Origin: JBEDUK01 sp963781595
GTDB taxonomy: Bacteria > Actinomycetota > UBA4738
Length of the DNA stretch: 64,000 nt
Assembly: GCA_963781595.1 (NCBI GenBank)
Contig: CAWAGG010000001.1
Location: forward strand, 930,001-994,000
Reading direction: 5' to 3'
Part shown: one piece after another, positions 1 through 8,427 of the stretch
Numbering within the stretch: the stretch's first letter is position 1
Layout: each line of letters begins with the position of its first letter
The notes under the pieces: generated by a model
The model's input: the letters and a program-made list of their open reading frames with translations, nothing else
What the model was told of the DNA's origin: nothing
Database searches by the model: none
Position numbers and translations under genes: made by a program

Positions 1-2140
1 CGAGGCCGGCCGGCCTCGGCTTCATTGCGGCCATCGTCTAATGACGTGGACCGACATCGAGGTCGATGGGTTTCCGAGGCCGGCCGGCCTCGGCTTCATT
101 GCGGCGGCTCGAAGATATGCGGAGATCATCGACCTGGAGTTCCCCGTGTTTCCGAGGCCGGCCGGCCTCGGCTTCATTGCGGCACCCTCTCGACGTCCCA
201 GCAGACCGGCAACGCCGATCGCAGTTTCCGAGGCCGGCCGGCCTCGGCTTCATTGCGGCCTCGTGTATCGCACGCGCACGGGCGAGATGGTGCGCTCGAG
301 TTTCCGAGGCCGGCCGGCCTCGGCTTCATTGCGGCATGTTCGTCACGTCGTCGCCGGAGGTGTTGTTCACCGGGTCGTTTCCGAGGCCGGCCGGCCTCGG
401 CTTCATTGCGGCCAGTTCTCCACCGTGTGCGGCGTGTCGTTATTCCCGTTTCCGAGGCCGGCCGGCCTCGGCTTCATTGCGGCGCTGAGGGCGGCGTCCT
501 GGAGATCGCGGAGTCGAACAAGTTTCCGAGGCCGGCCGGCCTCGGCATCATTGCGGCCGGATGGACCCGCCGCGGATGGTGACCGCCTGCATCGGGTTTC
601 CGAGGCCGGCCGGCCTCGGCTTCATTGCGGCGAGGCGCGGGACCGGCCCGGGGGCCACGCATCGAGGAGGTTTCCGAGGCCGGCCGGCCTCGGCTTCATT
701 GCGGCCGGCCCTCGACGAACTCGGAATCCTTCGGCGAGAACGGTTTCCGAGGCCGGCCGGCCTCGGCTTCATTGCGGCCACATTGATCGAGCACCAATAC
801 CCAATCCTGCCCGAGCGCGTTTCCGAGGCCGGCCGGCCTCGGCTTCATTGCGGCGTCGCGCCGCACGCGTCGGCACTGGTACATGTCCGGGTTTCCGAGG
901 CCGGCCGGCCTCGGCTTCATTGCGGCGCTCTGCGATCTCCGACCGTCCGGCCTTCTCACCGGACGGTTTCCGAGGCCGGCCGGCCTCGGCTTCATTGCGG
1001 CACGTCTCAGTCGTGGTCGTATCTCGCGAGTGGCTCGGCAGTTTCCGAGGCCGGCCGGCCTCGGCTTCATTGCGGCTCGTAACGGCCCACGGGCTACCGG
1101 GCGAACGCCCACGTTTCCGAGGCCGGCCGGCCTCGGCTTCATTGCGGCACGTCTCCGGGGCCCGTAGCGCATCTCGAACTGGTAGACGTTTCCGAGGCCG
1201 GCCGGCCTCGGCTTCATTGCGGCTTGAACCTCGACGACCGCGGCGACCCCTCCGACGACGAGTTTCCGAGGCCGGCCGGCCTCGGCTTCATTGCGGCAAC
1301 TCCTTCGTCCGCAGGATGAAGTCGGAGCGGTCGTGAGTTTCCGAGGCCGGCCGGCCTCGGCTTCATTGCGGCACCCTGGACCTCACGCAGGTCCCGAGGA
1401 CATCACGCGTTTCCGAGGCCGGCCGGCCTCGGCTTCATTGCGGCTACGCCGTTTAGGATCGACGTGCGGGACAACCCGGAGTTTCCGAGGCCGGCCGGCC
1501 TCGGCTTCATTGCGGCCAACCTCCGCGCTGCTCGGAAGGTCAGTATCACCGAGTTTCCGAGGCCGGCCGGCCTCGGCTTCATTGCGGCCCTCGAAGGCGG
1601 CGGCGGGCATAACTGCGGAGAGCGGAGCGGTTTCCGAGGCCGGCCGGCCTCGGCTTCATTGCGGCAGAGGTCATCACTACTTCTGTCCAGGCGGCTGCTC
1701 GTTTCCGAGGCCGGCCGGCCTCGGCTTCATTGCGGCGGCTCCACGTCCGCGTCTTCCGCGATGCAGATTTGGGGTTTCCGAGGCCGGCCGGCCTCGGCTT
1801 CATTGCGGCAATCCGAACGCCGAAGATAAAGCCTCGCCATCCCCAAAGTTTCCGAGGCCGGCCGGCCTCGGCTTCATTGCGGCGGTAAATCCGGCAGTCG
1901 GAGGAACGCGGGAGTGTGGACGGTTTCCGAGCCGGCCGGCCTCGGCTTCATTGCGGCGACTTGACCAGGGCGAGCTGGACGACCTGCGTGATGCGGGAGT
2001 TTCCGAGGCCGGCCGGCCTCGGCTTCATTGCGGCTCGGCGTCCACGCGCTCGGTGTCCGGCGCACCCATGTTTCCGAGGCCGGCCGGCCTCGGCTTCATT
2101 GCGGCCGATGCTCCTTCCGTCGGGCGTGCGTCGCGGCGAC
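1..2140. CRISPR. CRISPR array, left part (29 repeats, continues off the left edge)
   Basis: Twenty-nine copies of a 36-bp repeat start at 1 (missing its first 5 bases), 70, 148, 224, 300, 377, 448, 522, 596, 670, 743, 819, 891, 966, 1041, 1113, 1188, 1262, 1337, 1409, 1481, 1553, 1630, 1701, 1774, 1848, 1923, 1999 and 2070. The repeat begins GTTT, has the perfect palindrome CCGAGGCCGGCCGGCCTCGG at its centre, and ends CTTCATTGCGGC. Spacers are 35-42 bp and all differ. Two repeats vary: 522-557 has one T-to-A change in the 3' arm, and 1923-1957 lacks one G in the palindrome. Spacer length above 35 bp and a stem-forming repeat fit a type I or III system, but no cas gene is visible to confirm the type. 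Confidence 0.97.
2133..2140. repeat. Target-site duplication, left copy (GCGGCGAC)
   Basis: The 8 bp GCGGCGAC lie directly left of the insertion element and recur directly right of it at 3545-3552. IS256-family elements typically duplicate 8-9 bp. Confidence 0.8.
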
Positions 2141-3544
2141 GGGCCAAGTCCGTCAAGGTGGTGTATGAGAGCACCGCTTCATCCATCGTCGTGACCATCT
2201 AGCCGGCGGCCACCAGCGCCGGCATCGCCTCCTCTCCAGGCTCTCCTTCGATCAACGCCATGCGGGCTTTGGCCAGTGACTCCTGGCTCATGTAGCGGCG
2301 TGCCACGGCCCACTCATCGTGCTGCTCGGAGAGCACGGCCCCGACGAGGCGGATCACGGCCTTGCGGTTAGGGAAGATGCCCACCACGTCGGTGCGTCGG
2401 CGGATCTCCCGATTGAGACGCTCCTGGGGGTTGTTGGACCAGATCTGGCGCCAGTGCTCCACGGGGAGCAGCCGGAAGGCCAGGATGTCCTCCCGGGCCT
2501 CCTCCAGCAGCTCGGCCGCGGCCGGGAACCGGGCCTCCAGCTGCTCGACCACGCGGGCGTGCTGGGCCTCTGCCTCCTCCCGAGAGGGCTGGGCGAAGAT
2601 CGAGCGCACCAGCGTCGCCACGAAGGGCTGGGCGCTCTTAGGGACCCGGGTGAGCAGGTTCCTGACGAAGTGCGTCCTGCACCTTTGCCAGGAGGCACCC
2701 GGCAGCACCGCGGCGATCGCTGCGACCAGGCCGGTGTGGTCATCGGAGACCACCAGGCGGACCCCGGACAAGCCTCTTGCCACCAGGGTCCGCAGGAACG
2801 CCGTCCAGCCGGCTCCGTCCTCGCTGGTCACGAGGTCAAGACCGAGGATCTCCCTGTGACCGTCTGCCGCAACGGAGGTCGCGACGACAGCCGCCAGGTT
2901 CACGATCCTCCCGCCCTCGCGGACCTTCATGGAAAGCGCGTCCAGCCACACGTAGGTGTAGGGGCCGGCGTCAAGGGGCCTTGAGCGGAAGGCCTCGACC
3001 CCTTCGTCCAGGCTCTTGGCGAGCTCGGAGACCTGGCTCTTGGAGATGCCCTCGATCCCTAGGGTCTTGACCAGGCCCTCGACCCGCCTGGTGGAGACGC
3101 CCCTCACGTAGCACTCGGCGACGACGGCCACCAGCGCCCGCTCCGCGCGGCGACGGCGCTCAAGGAGCCAGTCGGGGAAGTAGCTCCCAGTCCTAAGCTT
3201 GGGCAAGGCCAGATCTATCGTGCCGGCCCTGGTGTCGAAGTCGCGGGCCCTGTAGCCGTTGCGCCGGTTGGTGCGCTCCGGCGAGCGCTCTCCGTAGGCC
3301 GCTCCACAGATCGCGTCAGCCTCGGCCCCCATGAGCGCCTGGATGAACGCGGACACCATCTCCCTGAGCAGATCGACGTCGGCATCCTCGAGCTGCTTGC
3401 GCAGCCACACCAAAGGCTCCATCGTTTGATCGACCACCGCTCCTCCTCTCCGAGTTCCTTCGTGGGTTCTCGTTGAGGATGAAGCGGTGGTCTTTCCGTT
3501 CAAGGACCCTCAGGTCGTTCGTACACCACGAACGCGGACTCTAT
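2141..3544 (-). mobile_element. IS256-family insertion sequence inside a CRISPR spacer
   Basis: The element is about 1404 bp and carries one transposase gene. Its ends form imperfect inverted repeats. AGTCCG-N5-GTGGTGTA at 2147-2165 is matched in reverse complement at 3522-3540, and a perfect 13-bp inner pair CACCGCTTCATCC lies at 2172-2184 and 3477-3489. The distance from the outer motif to the tip is 6 nt on the left and 4 nt on the right, so the exact tips are uncertain by about 2 nt. Removing the element and one 8-bp duplication restores a 40-bp spacer (2106-2140 joined to 3553-3557), which is within the range of the rest of the array. This shows that the insertion came after the spacer was acquired. 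Confidence 0.92.
2199..3434 (-). CDS. IS256/Mutator-family transposase
   Basis: DDE-type transposase of about 411 aa that cuts and rejoins the element ends. Family signatures are visible: first Asp in YVWLDAL, second Asp in VVSDDHTGL, the CRTHF zinc/His segment, and the catalytic Glu in NNPQERLNREIRRR. Length and architecture match full IS256 transposases (about 400 aa), and no stop or frameshift interrupts the frame, so it may be active. The GTG at 3434 is preceded by AGGAGG at about 7 nt. The frame stays open to an ATG at 3503, still inside the element, and an inner ATG lies at 3422. Confidence 0.93.
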   Translation of the reverse strand, partial: VDQTMEPLVWLRKQLEDADVDLLREMVSAFIQALMGAEADAICGAAYGERSPERTNRRNGYRARDFDTRAGTIDLALPKLRTGSYFPDWLLERRRRAERALVAVVAECYVRGVSTRRVEGLVKTLGIEGISKSQVSELAKSLDEGVEAFRSRPLDAGPYTYVWLDALSMKVREGGRIVNLAAVVATSVAADGHREILGLDLVTSEDGAGWTAFLRTLVARGLSGVRLVVSDDHTGLVAAIAAVLPGASWQRCRTHFVRNLLTRVPKSAQPFVATLVRSIFAQPSREEAEAQHARVVEQLEARFPAAAELLEEAREDILAFRLLPVEHWRQIWSNNPQERLNREIRRRTDVVGIFPNRKAVIRLVGAVLSEQHDEWAVARRYMSQESLAKARMALIEGEPGEEAMPALVAAG

Positions 3545-3552
3545 GCGGCGAC
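3545..3552. repeat. Target-site duplication, right copy (GCGGCGAC)
   Basis: Second copy of the 8-bp direct repeat flanking the insertion element. It is followed by the last 5 bp of the interrupted spacer and then by an intact CRISPR repeat. Confidence 0.8.
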
Positions 3553-3743
3553 GTACGGTTTCCGAGGCCGGCCGGCCTCGGCTTCATTGCGGCGACTTCC
3601 AGGGCCACTGGTCCGATCGCTCGCCGTCCTAATGTTTCCGAGGCCGGCCGGCCTCGGCTTCATTGCGGCCCGCCGAAGGAGGGACGCATCCCGTGCCTCG
3701 ACTTGAGGTTTCCGAGACCGGCCGGCCTCCGCTTCGCCGCTCC
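3553..3743. CRISPR. CRISPR array, right end with degenerate terminal repeat
   Basis: Repeats resume at 3558-3593 and 3634-3669, separated by a 40-bp spacer. A final copy at 3708-3743 keeps GTTTCCGAG at its 5' end but is altered in the palindrome and through most of its 3' third. Degenerate terminal repeats normally mark the end away from the leader, so leader and cas genes are expected left of the window. Only about 63 bp separate this repeat from the next gene, which leaves little room for a leader here. Confidence 0.93.
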
Positions 3744-3806
3744 GGCTGGGCCAGGCCACTTCAGCTATGCGATCACGATTCCCGGGATGGATATTCTCAC
3801 CCAACC

Positions 3807-4628
3807 ATGCAACCGATCCCGGGTATCGCGGTGGACCTGCGAGATGTCGAGGTTCGCGTCGCGGGGCGGCGCATCCTCGGGCCGCTGTCGCTGCGGGTCC
3901 GCAGCGGTGAACGATGGGTCCTGCTCGGGCCGAACGGCAGCGGCAAGACGACGCTCCTCGGGTTGGTCGGAGGCTGGCGGCACCCGTCACAGGGCCGTGC
4001 CACAGTGCTCGGCGTCCGGTTCGGCCACGGGGACATCCGCGCGCTCCGGACCCGGGTCGGCCACGTGAGCCATACGGTGGCGGAGCGCTTCACCCCTGCG
4101 ACGCCCGTCGAGGACGTCGTCGCGACCGGGCGCGGTTCGACGATCGCGACGTGGCCGCGCACGCTCTCGGAGGCCGAGCGCGCTCGCGTGTCGGCGCTGC
4201 TCGGCCAGGTCGGGTGCGCGCATCTCGCTGGTCAGCCGTTCGGCGCCTGCAGCCAGGGCGAACGCCAGCGGGTCCTGCTCGCGCGGGCCCTGTTCCATCC
4301 GATGGCCCTGCTGCTGTTCGACGAACCGGCCGCCGGCCTCGATCTCCCCGGACGCGAGGGCCTGATCGCGGCCGTCGACCGGATCCCCGGCGGCGCCGGT
4401 GGCCCTGCGGTGCTGATGGCGACCCACCACCTCGACGAGGTGCCGGCCTCCGCGACGCACGCCGCGCTCCTGCGGGACGGACACTTGCTCGCGACCGGAG
4501 CGCTGGCCGACGTGCTCACCCCCGAGGCGCTCCGGCGATGCTTCGGCCTCACCCTGTCCGTCGAACGGCGTGGCCGACGCTGGACCGCCTGGGCGACAGA
4601 CGGTTCCGAGCCGCTGGCGGAAGCCTGA
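3807..4628 (+). CDS. ABC transporter ATP-binding protein (orphan)
   Basis: ATPase subunit of 273 aa with Walker A GPNGSGKTT, a signature variant CSQGERQ in place of LSGGQ, Walker B LLLFDEPAAGLD and the switch His in ATHHLDE. It resembles the molybdate/iron-type and ModF-like ATPase subfamily. No membrane permease or binding protein is encoded nearby, so its transporter partner is unknown; it could also act as a non-transport ABC protein. The ATG at 3807 was chosen because the upstream part of the frame translates CRISPR repeat sequence. The gene starts 63 bp after the degenerate repeat and ends 25 bp before the next start. Confidence 0.85.
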   Translation: MQPIPGIAVDLRDVEVRVAGRRILGPLSLRVRSGERWVLLGPNGSGKTTLLGLVGGWRHPSQGRATVLGVRFGHGDIRALRTRVGHVSHTVAERFTPATPVEDVVATGRGSTIATWPRTLSEAERARVSALLGQVGCAHLAGQPFGACSQGERQRVLLARALFHPMALLLFDEPAAGLDLPGREGLIAAVDRIPGGAGGPAVLMATHHLDEVPASATHAALLRDGHLLATGALADVLTPEALRRCFGLTLSVERRGRRWTAWATDGSEPLAEA

Positions 4629-4638
4629 CCGGGCCGCC

Positions 4639-4644
4639 TACAGT
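4639..4644 (+). promoter_or_regulatory. Candidate -10 box (TACAGT), leaderless start
   Basis: TACAGT ends exactly 9 nt before the ATG at 4654 and no Shine-Dalgarno sequence intervenes. This spacing recurs at several genes in the window and suggests transcription starting at or next to the start codon. Confidence 0.45.
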
Positions 4645-4653
4645 TCGGCATCG

Positions 4654-5727
4654 ATGCTCACGCCCGCAGGACACCTCGACGAACTCCCCTCGCCGGCGCT
4701 GGTCGTCGACCTCCGGACGTTCGACGCGAACGTCGCCGCGGCGGACGCGTTGGTGGGCGGAACGGCGAAGCGGATCCGGCCGCACGTGAAGACGCACCGG
4801 ACCCCGGCGCTCGCGCTGCGGCAGTTGACCACGGTGACGTCGGGACTCACGTGCGCGACGGTCGGCGAGGCCGAGGCCATGGTCGCGGCCGGGGCCCGTG
4901 ACGTGTTCGTCGCGAACGAGGTGATCGCGCCGGGGAAGCTCGAACGCCTCGCGGCCCTGCGCGACCGCGCCCGGATCTCGATCGCCGTCGACTCCGACGC
5001 CGGCGCGGACGCGCTGGCCGCGGCGGCACACGGCCACCACGCGCCGATCGAGGTCCTGGTGGACGTCGACGTCGGCCTCGGGCGCTGCGGGGTGACCGGG
5101 CCGGATGAGGCCGTCGGGCTCGGCCGGGTGGTCGAACGTGCGGCCGGCCTGCGACTCGTCGGCTTCATGGGCTACGAGGGCCGCAGGCGCGTCGATGCGG
5201 CAGATCGAGCCGCCGTGATCGCGCACGCCTACGCGGTGCTCGCCGAGACCGCAGGGGCGTTCGAGCGCGCCGGGCTCCCGACCGATGTGGTCTCGTCGGC
5301 CGGCACCTCGACGTTGCTCGAGGCGATCGCCGACCCGACGATCACGGAGATCCAGGCGGGGACGTACGCTCTGATGGAGGTCGATCTGGACGGCCTGTCG
5401 CTCCCGTTCGTTCCCGCAACCTCCGTCGTCGCGGCGGTGATCAGCCAGACCGGTGACCGGGCGATCCTGGACGTCGGTCGCAAGTCGATCGCGTGCGACT
5501 ACGGCCCTCCGGCGCCACTGTGGCCGGGCGCCGAGCTGGAGTCGATCCACGAGGAGCACACGACCCTCCGCTTCCCTGGTGGCGATCCGCCCGTGCTCGG
5601 AACGCGGGTGGCCCTCAGGCCCGAGCACGTGCGGCTGACGTTCAACCTGCACGACGCGGTGTGGCTCGCCCAGGGCGACGCGTCGTTCGAGCGCGCGCCC
5701 GTCAGCGCGCGGGGGCGGTCCGCGTGA
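4654..5727 (+). CDS. D-threonine aldolase/DSD1-like PLP enzyme, paralog 1
   Basis: Fold-type III PLP enzyme of 357 aa with an alanine racemase-like N-terminal barrel and a D-serine dehydratase-like C-terminal domain. Family members cleave D-threonine-type beta-hydroxy amino acids to glycine plus an aldehyde, or dehydrate D-serine-type substrates. The PLP lysine is expected in PHVKTH near residue 41. The C-terminal metal-site motif, usually H-x-C or H-x-D, reads EHVRLTFN, so the second ligand appears to be Arg. This could alter metal dependence or specificity. The stop overlaps the DhaK start by 4 bp (GTGA), which indicates one operon with dhaK, dhaL and a cyclase. A second family member lies at 20440-21606. 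Confidence 0.8.
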   Translation: MLTPAGHLDELPSPALVVDLRTFDANVAAADALVGGTAKRIRPHVKTHRTPALALRQLTTVTSGLTCATVGEAEAMVAAGARDVFVANEVIAPGKLERLAALRDRARISIAVDSDAGADALAAAAHGHHAPIEVLVDVDVGLGRCGVTGPDEAVGLGRVVERAAGLRLVGFMGYEGRRRVDAADRAAVIAHAYAVLAETAGAFERAGLPTDVVSSAGTSTLLEAIADPTITEIQAGTYALMEVDLDGLSLPFVPATSVVAAVISQTGDRAILDVGRKSIACDYGPPAPLWPGAELESIHEEHTTLRFPGGDPPVLGTRVALRPEHVRLTFNLHDAVWLAQGDASFERAPVSARGRSA

Positions 5728-6761
5728 CGCCGAGCTCGGCCGGCGCACCGCCGCCCGCGAAGTTCATCAACGACCCGCACGCGGTCGTCGAGGAGATGCT
5801 GGAGGGCTTCCTCCGGACGCACGGCACCGTCGTCCGGCGCCTCGACAGCGCGCGCGTCGTGGTGAGCACCGTGCCGCGACCGGAGGGAGCGCGCGTGATC
5901 AGCGGCGGGGGTTCCGGTCACGAACCCGCGCTCTTGGGCTACGTTGGGCCCGGGCTCCTCGACGCCGTCGTCGTCGGCGACGTCTTCGCCTCACCGCCGG
6001 CGCCCGCGGTCCTCGAGGCGATCCGCGCCGTGGACACGGGCCAGGGCGTGCTGATCCTGATCGGGAACTACGCCGGCGACCTGATGAACTTCGAGATGGC
6101 GGCGGAGTGGGCGCAGGCCGAGGGACACGAGGTCGCGCTCGACGCGATCACCGACGACGCGGCGGGCGACCTCGACGACCTGCGTGCCCGGCGCGGCCTG
6201 GCGGGCGGCGTCCTGGTATGGAAGACCGCCGGGGCGGCCTCGGCCCAGGGTGCCGGCCTGAGCGAGGTCCGCCGCGTCGCGGCGACGGCGATCACGAACG
6301 CACGGACCGTGGCCGTGGCCCACGCCCCGGCGACGATCCCGGGTTCGAACCACCCGGCGTTCGAGATCGAGGCGGGTGCGTACGAGTTCGGCGCCGGGCA
6401 CGGCGAGCCCGGGATCCGCAGCGAACCCATGTCCTCGGTGGACACCGTCGTGGACCGGATGCTCGAGCCGCTGCTCTCCAGGGGGTTCCTCGGCGGCCCG
6501 GACGCCCGCGCCGTGACGATGATCAACGGCCTCGGGGCGATGCCGATGATGGAGCTCTACATCGCGCAGCGCCACCTGCTGGACGAGCTGGCCGCGCACG
6601 GCGTCGGCGTGCATCGCGCGTTCGTCGGGAACTTCTACACGGCGTTCGAGACCGCCGGGTTCTCCATCAGCCTGCTCGAGGTCGACGACGAGCTCGCGCG
6701 CCTGATCGATGCGCCGGCCCGTGCGCCACACTTCGTCCACCAGGACGATCGAGGCCGGTGA
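5724..6761 (+). CDS. dhaK: Dihydroxyacetone kinase DhaK-like subunit
   Basis: Substrate-binding subunit of 345 aa that holds dihydroxyacetone or a related short ketose covalently on a histidine and passes it to DhaL for phosphorylation. The N-terminal substrate-site motif ISGGGSGHEPAL and the hemiaminal-forming His in GAGHGEPGI are both present. The GTG start overlaps the upstream stop by 4 bp, and the stop overlaps dhaL by one base (TGATG), so translation is probably coupled. No DhaM or PTS phosphocarrier is seen, so the phosphate donor cannot be assigned. Some members of this family phosphorylate C4 ketoses such as erythrulose, so the substrate is open. Confidence 0.88.
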   Translation: MTPSSAGAPPPAKFINDPHAVVEEMLEGFLRTHGTVVRRLDSARVVVSTVPRPEGARVISGGGSGHEPALLGYVGPGLLDAVVVGDVFASPPAPAVLEAIRAVDTGQGVLILIGNYAGDLMNFEMAAEWAQAEGHEVALDAITDDAAGDLDDLRARRGLAGGVLVWKTAGAASAQGAGLSEVRRVAATAITNARTVAVAHAPATIPGSNHPAFEIEAGAYEFGAGHGEPGIRSEPMSSVDTVVDRMLEPLLSRGFLGGPDARAVTMINGLGAMPMMELYIAQRHLLDELAAHGVGVHRAFVGNFYTAFETAGFSISLLEVDDELARLIDAPARAPHFVHQDDRGR

Positions 6762-7441
6762 TGGACGCGACGGGCGAGGCGCGACACGAGCTCGATGGGA
6801 GGGACGCCTTGGTCGGCGTGCTCCGGTCGATCTGCGACGAGCTGCCGAAGCACGAGCAGTGGCTGAACGAGTTGGACGCTGCGCTGGGCGACGGCGATCA
6901 CGGCCAGACGATCGTCCGGTGCACGCGAGCGATCGACGGCGAGCTGGACCTGATGGCAGGCGCGTCGGTCGCCGACACGCTCACCTCGGTCGGGATGGCC
7001 GTCGTCGCGAACGCCGGTGGCGCCAGCGGCGCGCTGCTGGGTTCGGCCTTCATCGCGGCGGGTCGCTCCGCGAACGACCCGGCCCTCGGCCCTCGGCTCG
7101 ACGCCGAGCGGGTCGCCGACATGCTCGACGCCGCCGGGCGGGCGATCGCCTCCAGGGGTCACGTCGGAGCGGGCGACAAGACCATGCTCGACGCGCTGCT
7201 GCCTGCCGCATCGGAGGCCCGCCGCATCGCCGGCGCCGGCGGCGGGGTCGCCGAAGCGATCGGCGGCGCGGCCGACGCGGCGGAGCGGGGCGCGGCGGCG
7301 ACCACCGCCATGACGGGACGCGCGGGTCGGGCGTCTCGCCTCGGCGACCGATCGCTCGGACATCCCGACCCCGGTGCCATGTCCGTCGCGATGATGCTCC
7401 GGGCCGCTGCCGACCGGCTCGCGACGATGGGCGCGGAGTGA
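6761..7441 (+). CDS. dhaL: Dihydroxyacetone kinase DhaL-like subunit
   Basis: Nucleotide-binding subunit of 226 aa, all-helical family. The magnesium-binding aspartate cluster is visible in ELDAALGDGDHG near residues 37-48. Conserved downstream motifs include GGASGALLG, VGAGDKTMLDAL and the C-terminal GRAGRASRLGDRS stretch, followed by HPDPGAMS. Length is normal for DhaL (about 210 aa). It starts on the last base of the dhaK stop and overlaps the following cyclase gene by 4 bp, so the four genes from 4654 to 8406 form one tightly packed operon. Confidence 0.88.
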   Translation: MDATGEARHELDGRDALVGVLRSICDELPKHEQWLNELDAALGDGDHGQTIVRCTRAIDGELDLMAGASVADTLTSVGMAVVANAGGASGALLGSAFIAAGRSANDPALGPRLDAERVADMLDAAGRAIASRGHVGAGDKTMLDALLPAASEARRIAGAGGGVAEAIGGAADAAERGAAATTAMTGRAGRASRLGDRSLGHPDPGAMSVAMMLRAAADRLATMGAE

Positions 7442-8406
7442 GCGCCGACGACCGGCCGTCGCTGGGCCGGGGGAGCGCGGCGACGCTGACGCGGGCGGAG
7501 TTCGACCGGCTGTTCGACGCGTGCTCGAACGAGGGCGCCTGGGGGGACGACGACGAGCGCGGCGCGCTGAACCACATCACCCCCGACCGGGTCGCCCGCG
7601 CGGTCACCCTCGCGCGCGACGGGATCACGATCGGCTGCTCGTGGCCGCTCGACACGGTCGCGGGTCCGGACAACCCCAAGCCCGTGATGCATCACATGAC
7701 CCGGCTCCACGACGTGCACCGGCCGGAGGCGCCGGACTCGCGATCGATCTCCGACTTCCTCGGGATCGAGTTCCACGGGGACGCGCATTCGCACATCGAC
7801 GCGCTGTGTCACATCGTCCACCGGGGCCGCGTGTACAACGGCCTGGCCGCGGACGTGGTCATCACGTCCCAGGGTGCGCTCCGCCAGTCGATCGACGTCG
7901 CGTCCGGCGGGATCGTCTCCCGGGGCGTGCTGCTGGACGTCCCGAGGTTCCGCGGAACCCGATGGGTGGAGCCGGGCGAGGCGATCGCGCCCGAGGAGTT
8001 CCTGGACGTGGAGGCAGCGGCCGGCACGCGCCTCCGTCAGGGGGACATCGCGCTGCTGCGCACCGGTCACGCGCGACGGCGCCTGGACCTCGGTCCCTGG
8101 GAGGCCGCGACGGCGAAGGCCGGGCTGGACGTGACCGTCATGCCGATCCTGCGGGAACGCGGCATCGCGGCGATCGGCTTCGACGGCGACGGCGAGGCCG
8201 CGCCGAGCCCGGTCGAGGGCATCCGTTCCCCGATCCACGCGATCGGGATCGCTGCGATGGGGCTGCACTTCCTCGACAGCCTCTACCTCGAAGACCTTGC
8301 CGAGGCGTGCGCCGAACGCCAGCGCTGGGAGTTCCTGTTCGTCGTGGCGCCGCTCCGGCTCCGCGGCGGGACGGGGTCGCCGGTGAACCCGATCGCCGTG
8401 CTCTGA
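7438..8406 (+). CDS. Cyclase-family metal-dependent hydrolase, paralog 1
   Basis: Protein of 322 aa of the cyclase/kynurenine formamidase-like family. The zinc-binding signature appears as FHGDAHSHIDALCH, a form of the HxGTHxDxPxH motif. Members hydrolyse N-acyl or lactone-type bonds; the substrate here is not known. GTG start with a 4-bp overlap with dhaL. A close paralog at 12408-13358 shares the same landmarks (DDERGALN, WPLDTAAGPDNPKP, the zinc motif, GTGSPVNPIA), so the two arms of this region carry matching hydrolases. It ends 21 bp from the convergent P450 gene. Confidence 0.85.
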   Translation: MSADDRPSLGRGSAATLTRAEFDRLFDACSNEGAWGDDDERGALNHITPDRVARAVTLARDGITIGCSWPLDTVAGPDNPKPVMHHMTRLHDVHRPEAPDSRSISDFLGIEFHGDAHSHIDALCHIVHRGRVYNGLAADVVITSQGALRQSIDVASGGIVSRGVLLDVPRFRGTRWVEPGEAIAPEEFLDVEAAAGTRLRQGDIALLRTGHARRRLDLGPWEAATAKAGLDVTVMPILRERGIAAIGFDGDGEAAPSPVEGIRSPIHAIGIAAMGLHFLDSLYLEDLAEACAERQRWEFLFVVAPLRLRGGTGSPVNPIAVL

Positions 8407-8427
8407 GGAGCTCGGGCCGCCCCTCCC

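Noticed and set aside
25..2202. Long open frames across the CRISPR array (for example 41-1336 and 1291-2202) with repeating GRPASASLR or RPAGLGFIAA peptides
   Set aside because: They are translations of the 36-bp repeat in different frames; the period equals repeat plus spacer and all three frames of the repeat lack stops.
3744..3806. Possible CRISPR leader right of the array
   Set aside because: Only 63 bp, GC-rich rather than AT-rich, and next to the degenerate repeat, which normally marks the leader-distal end.
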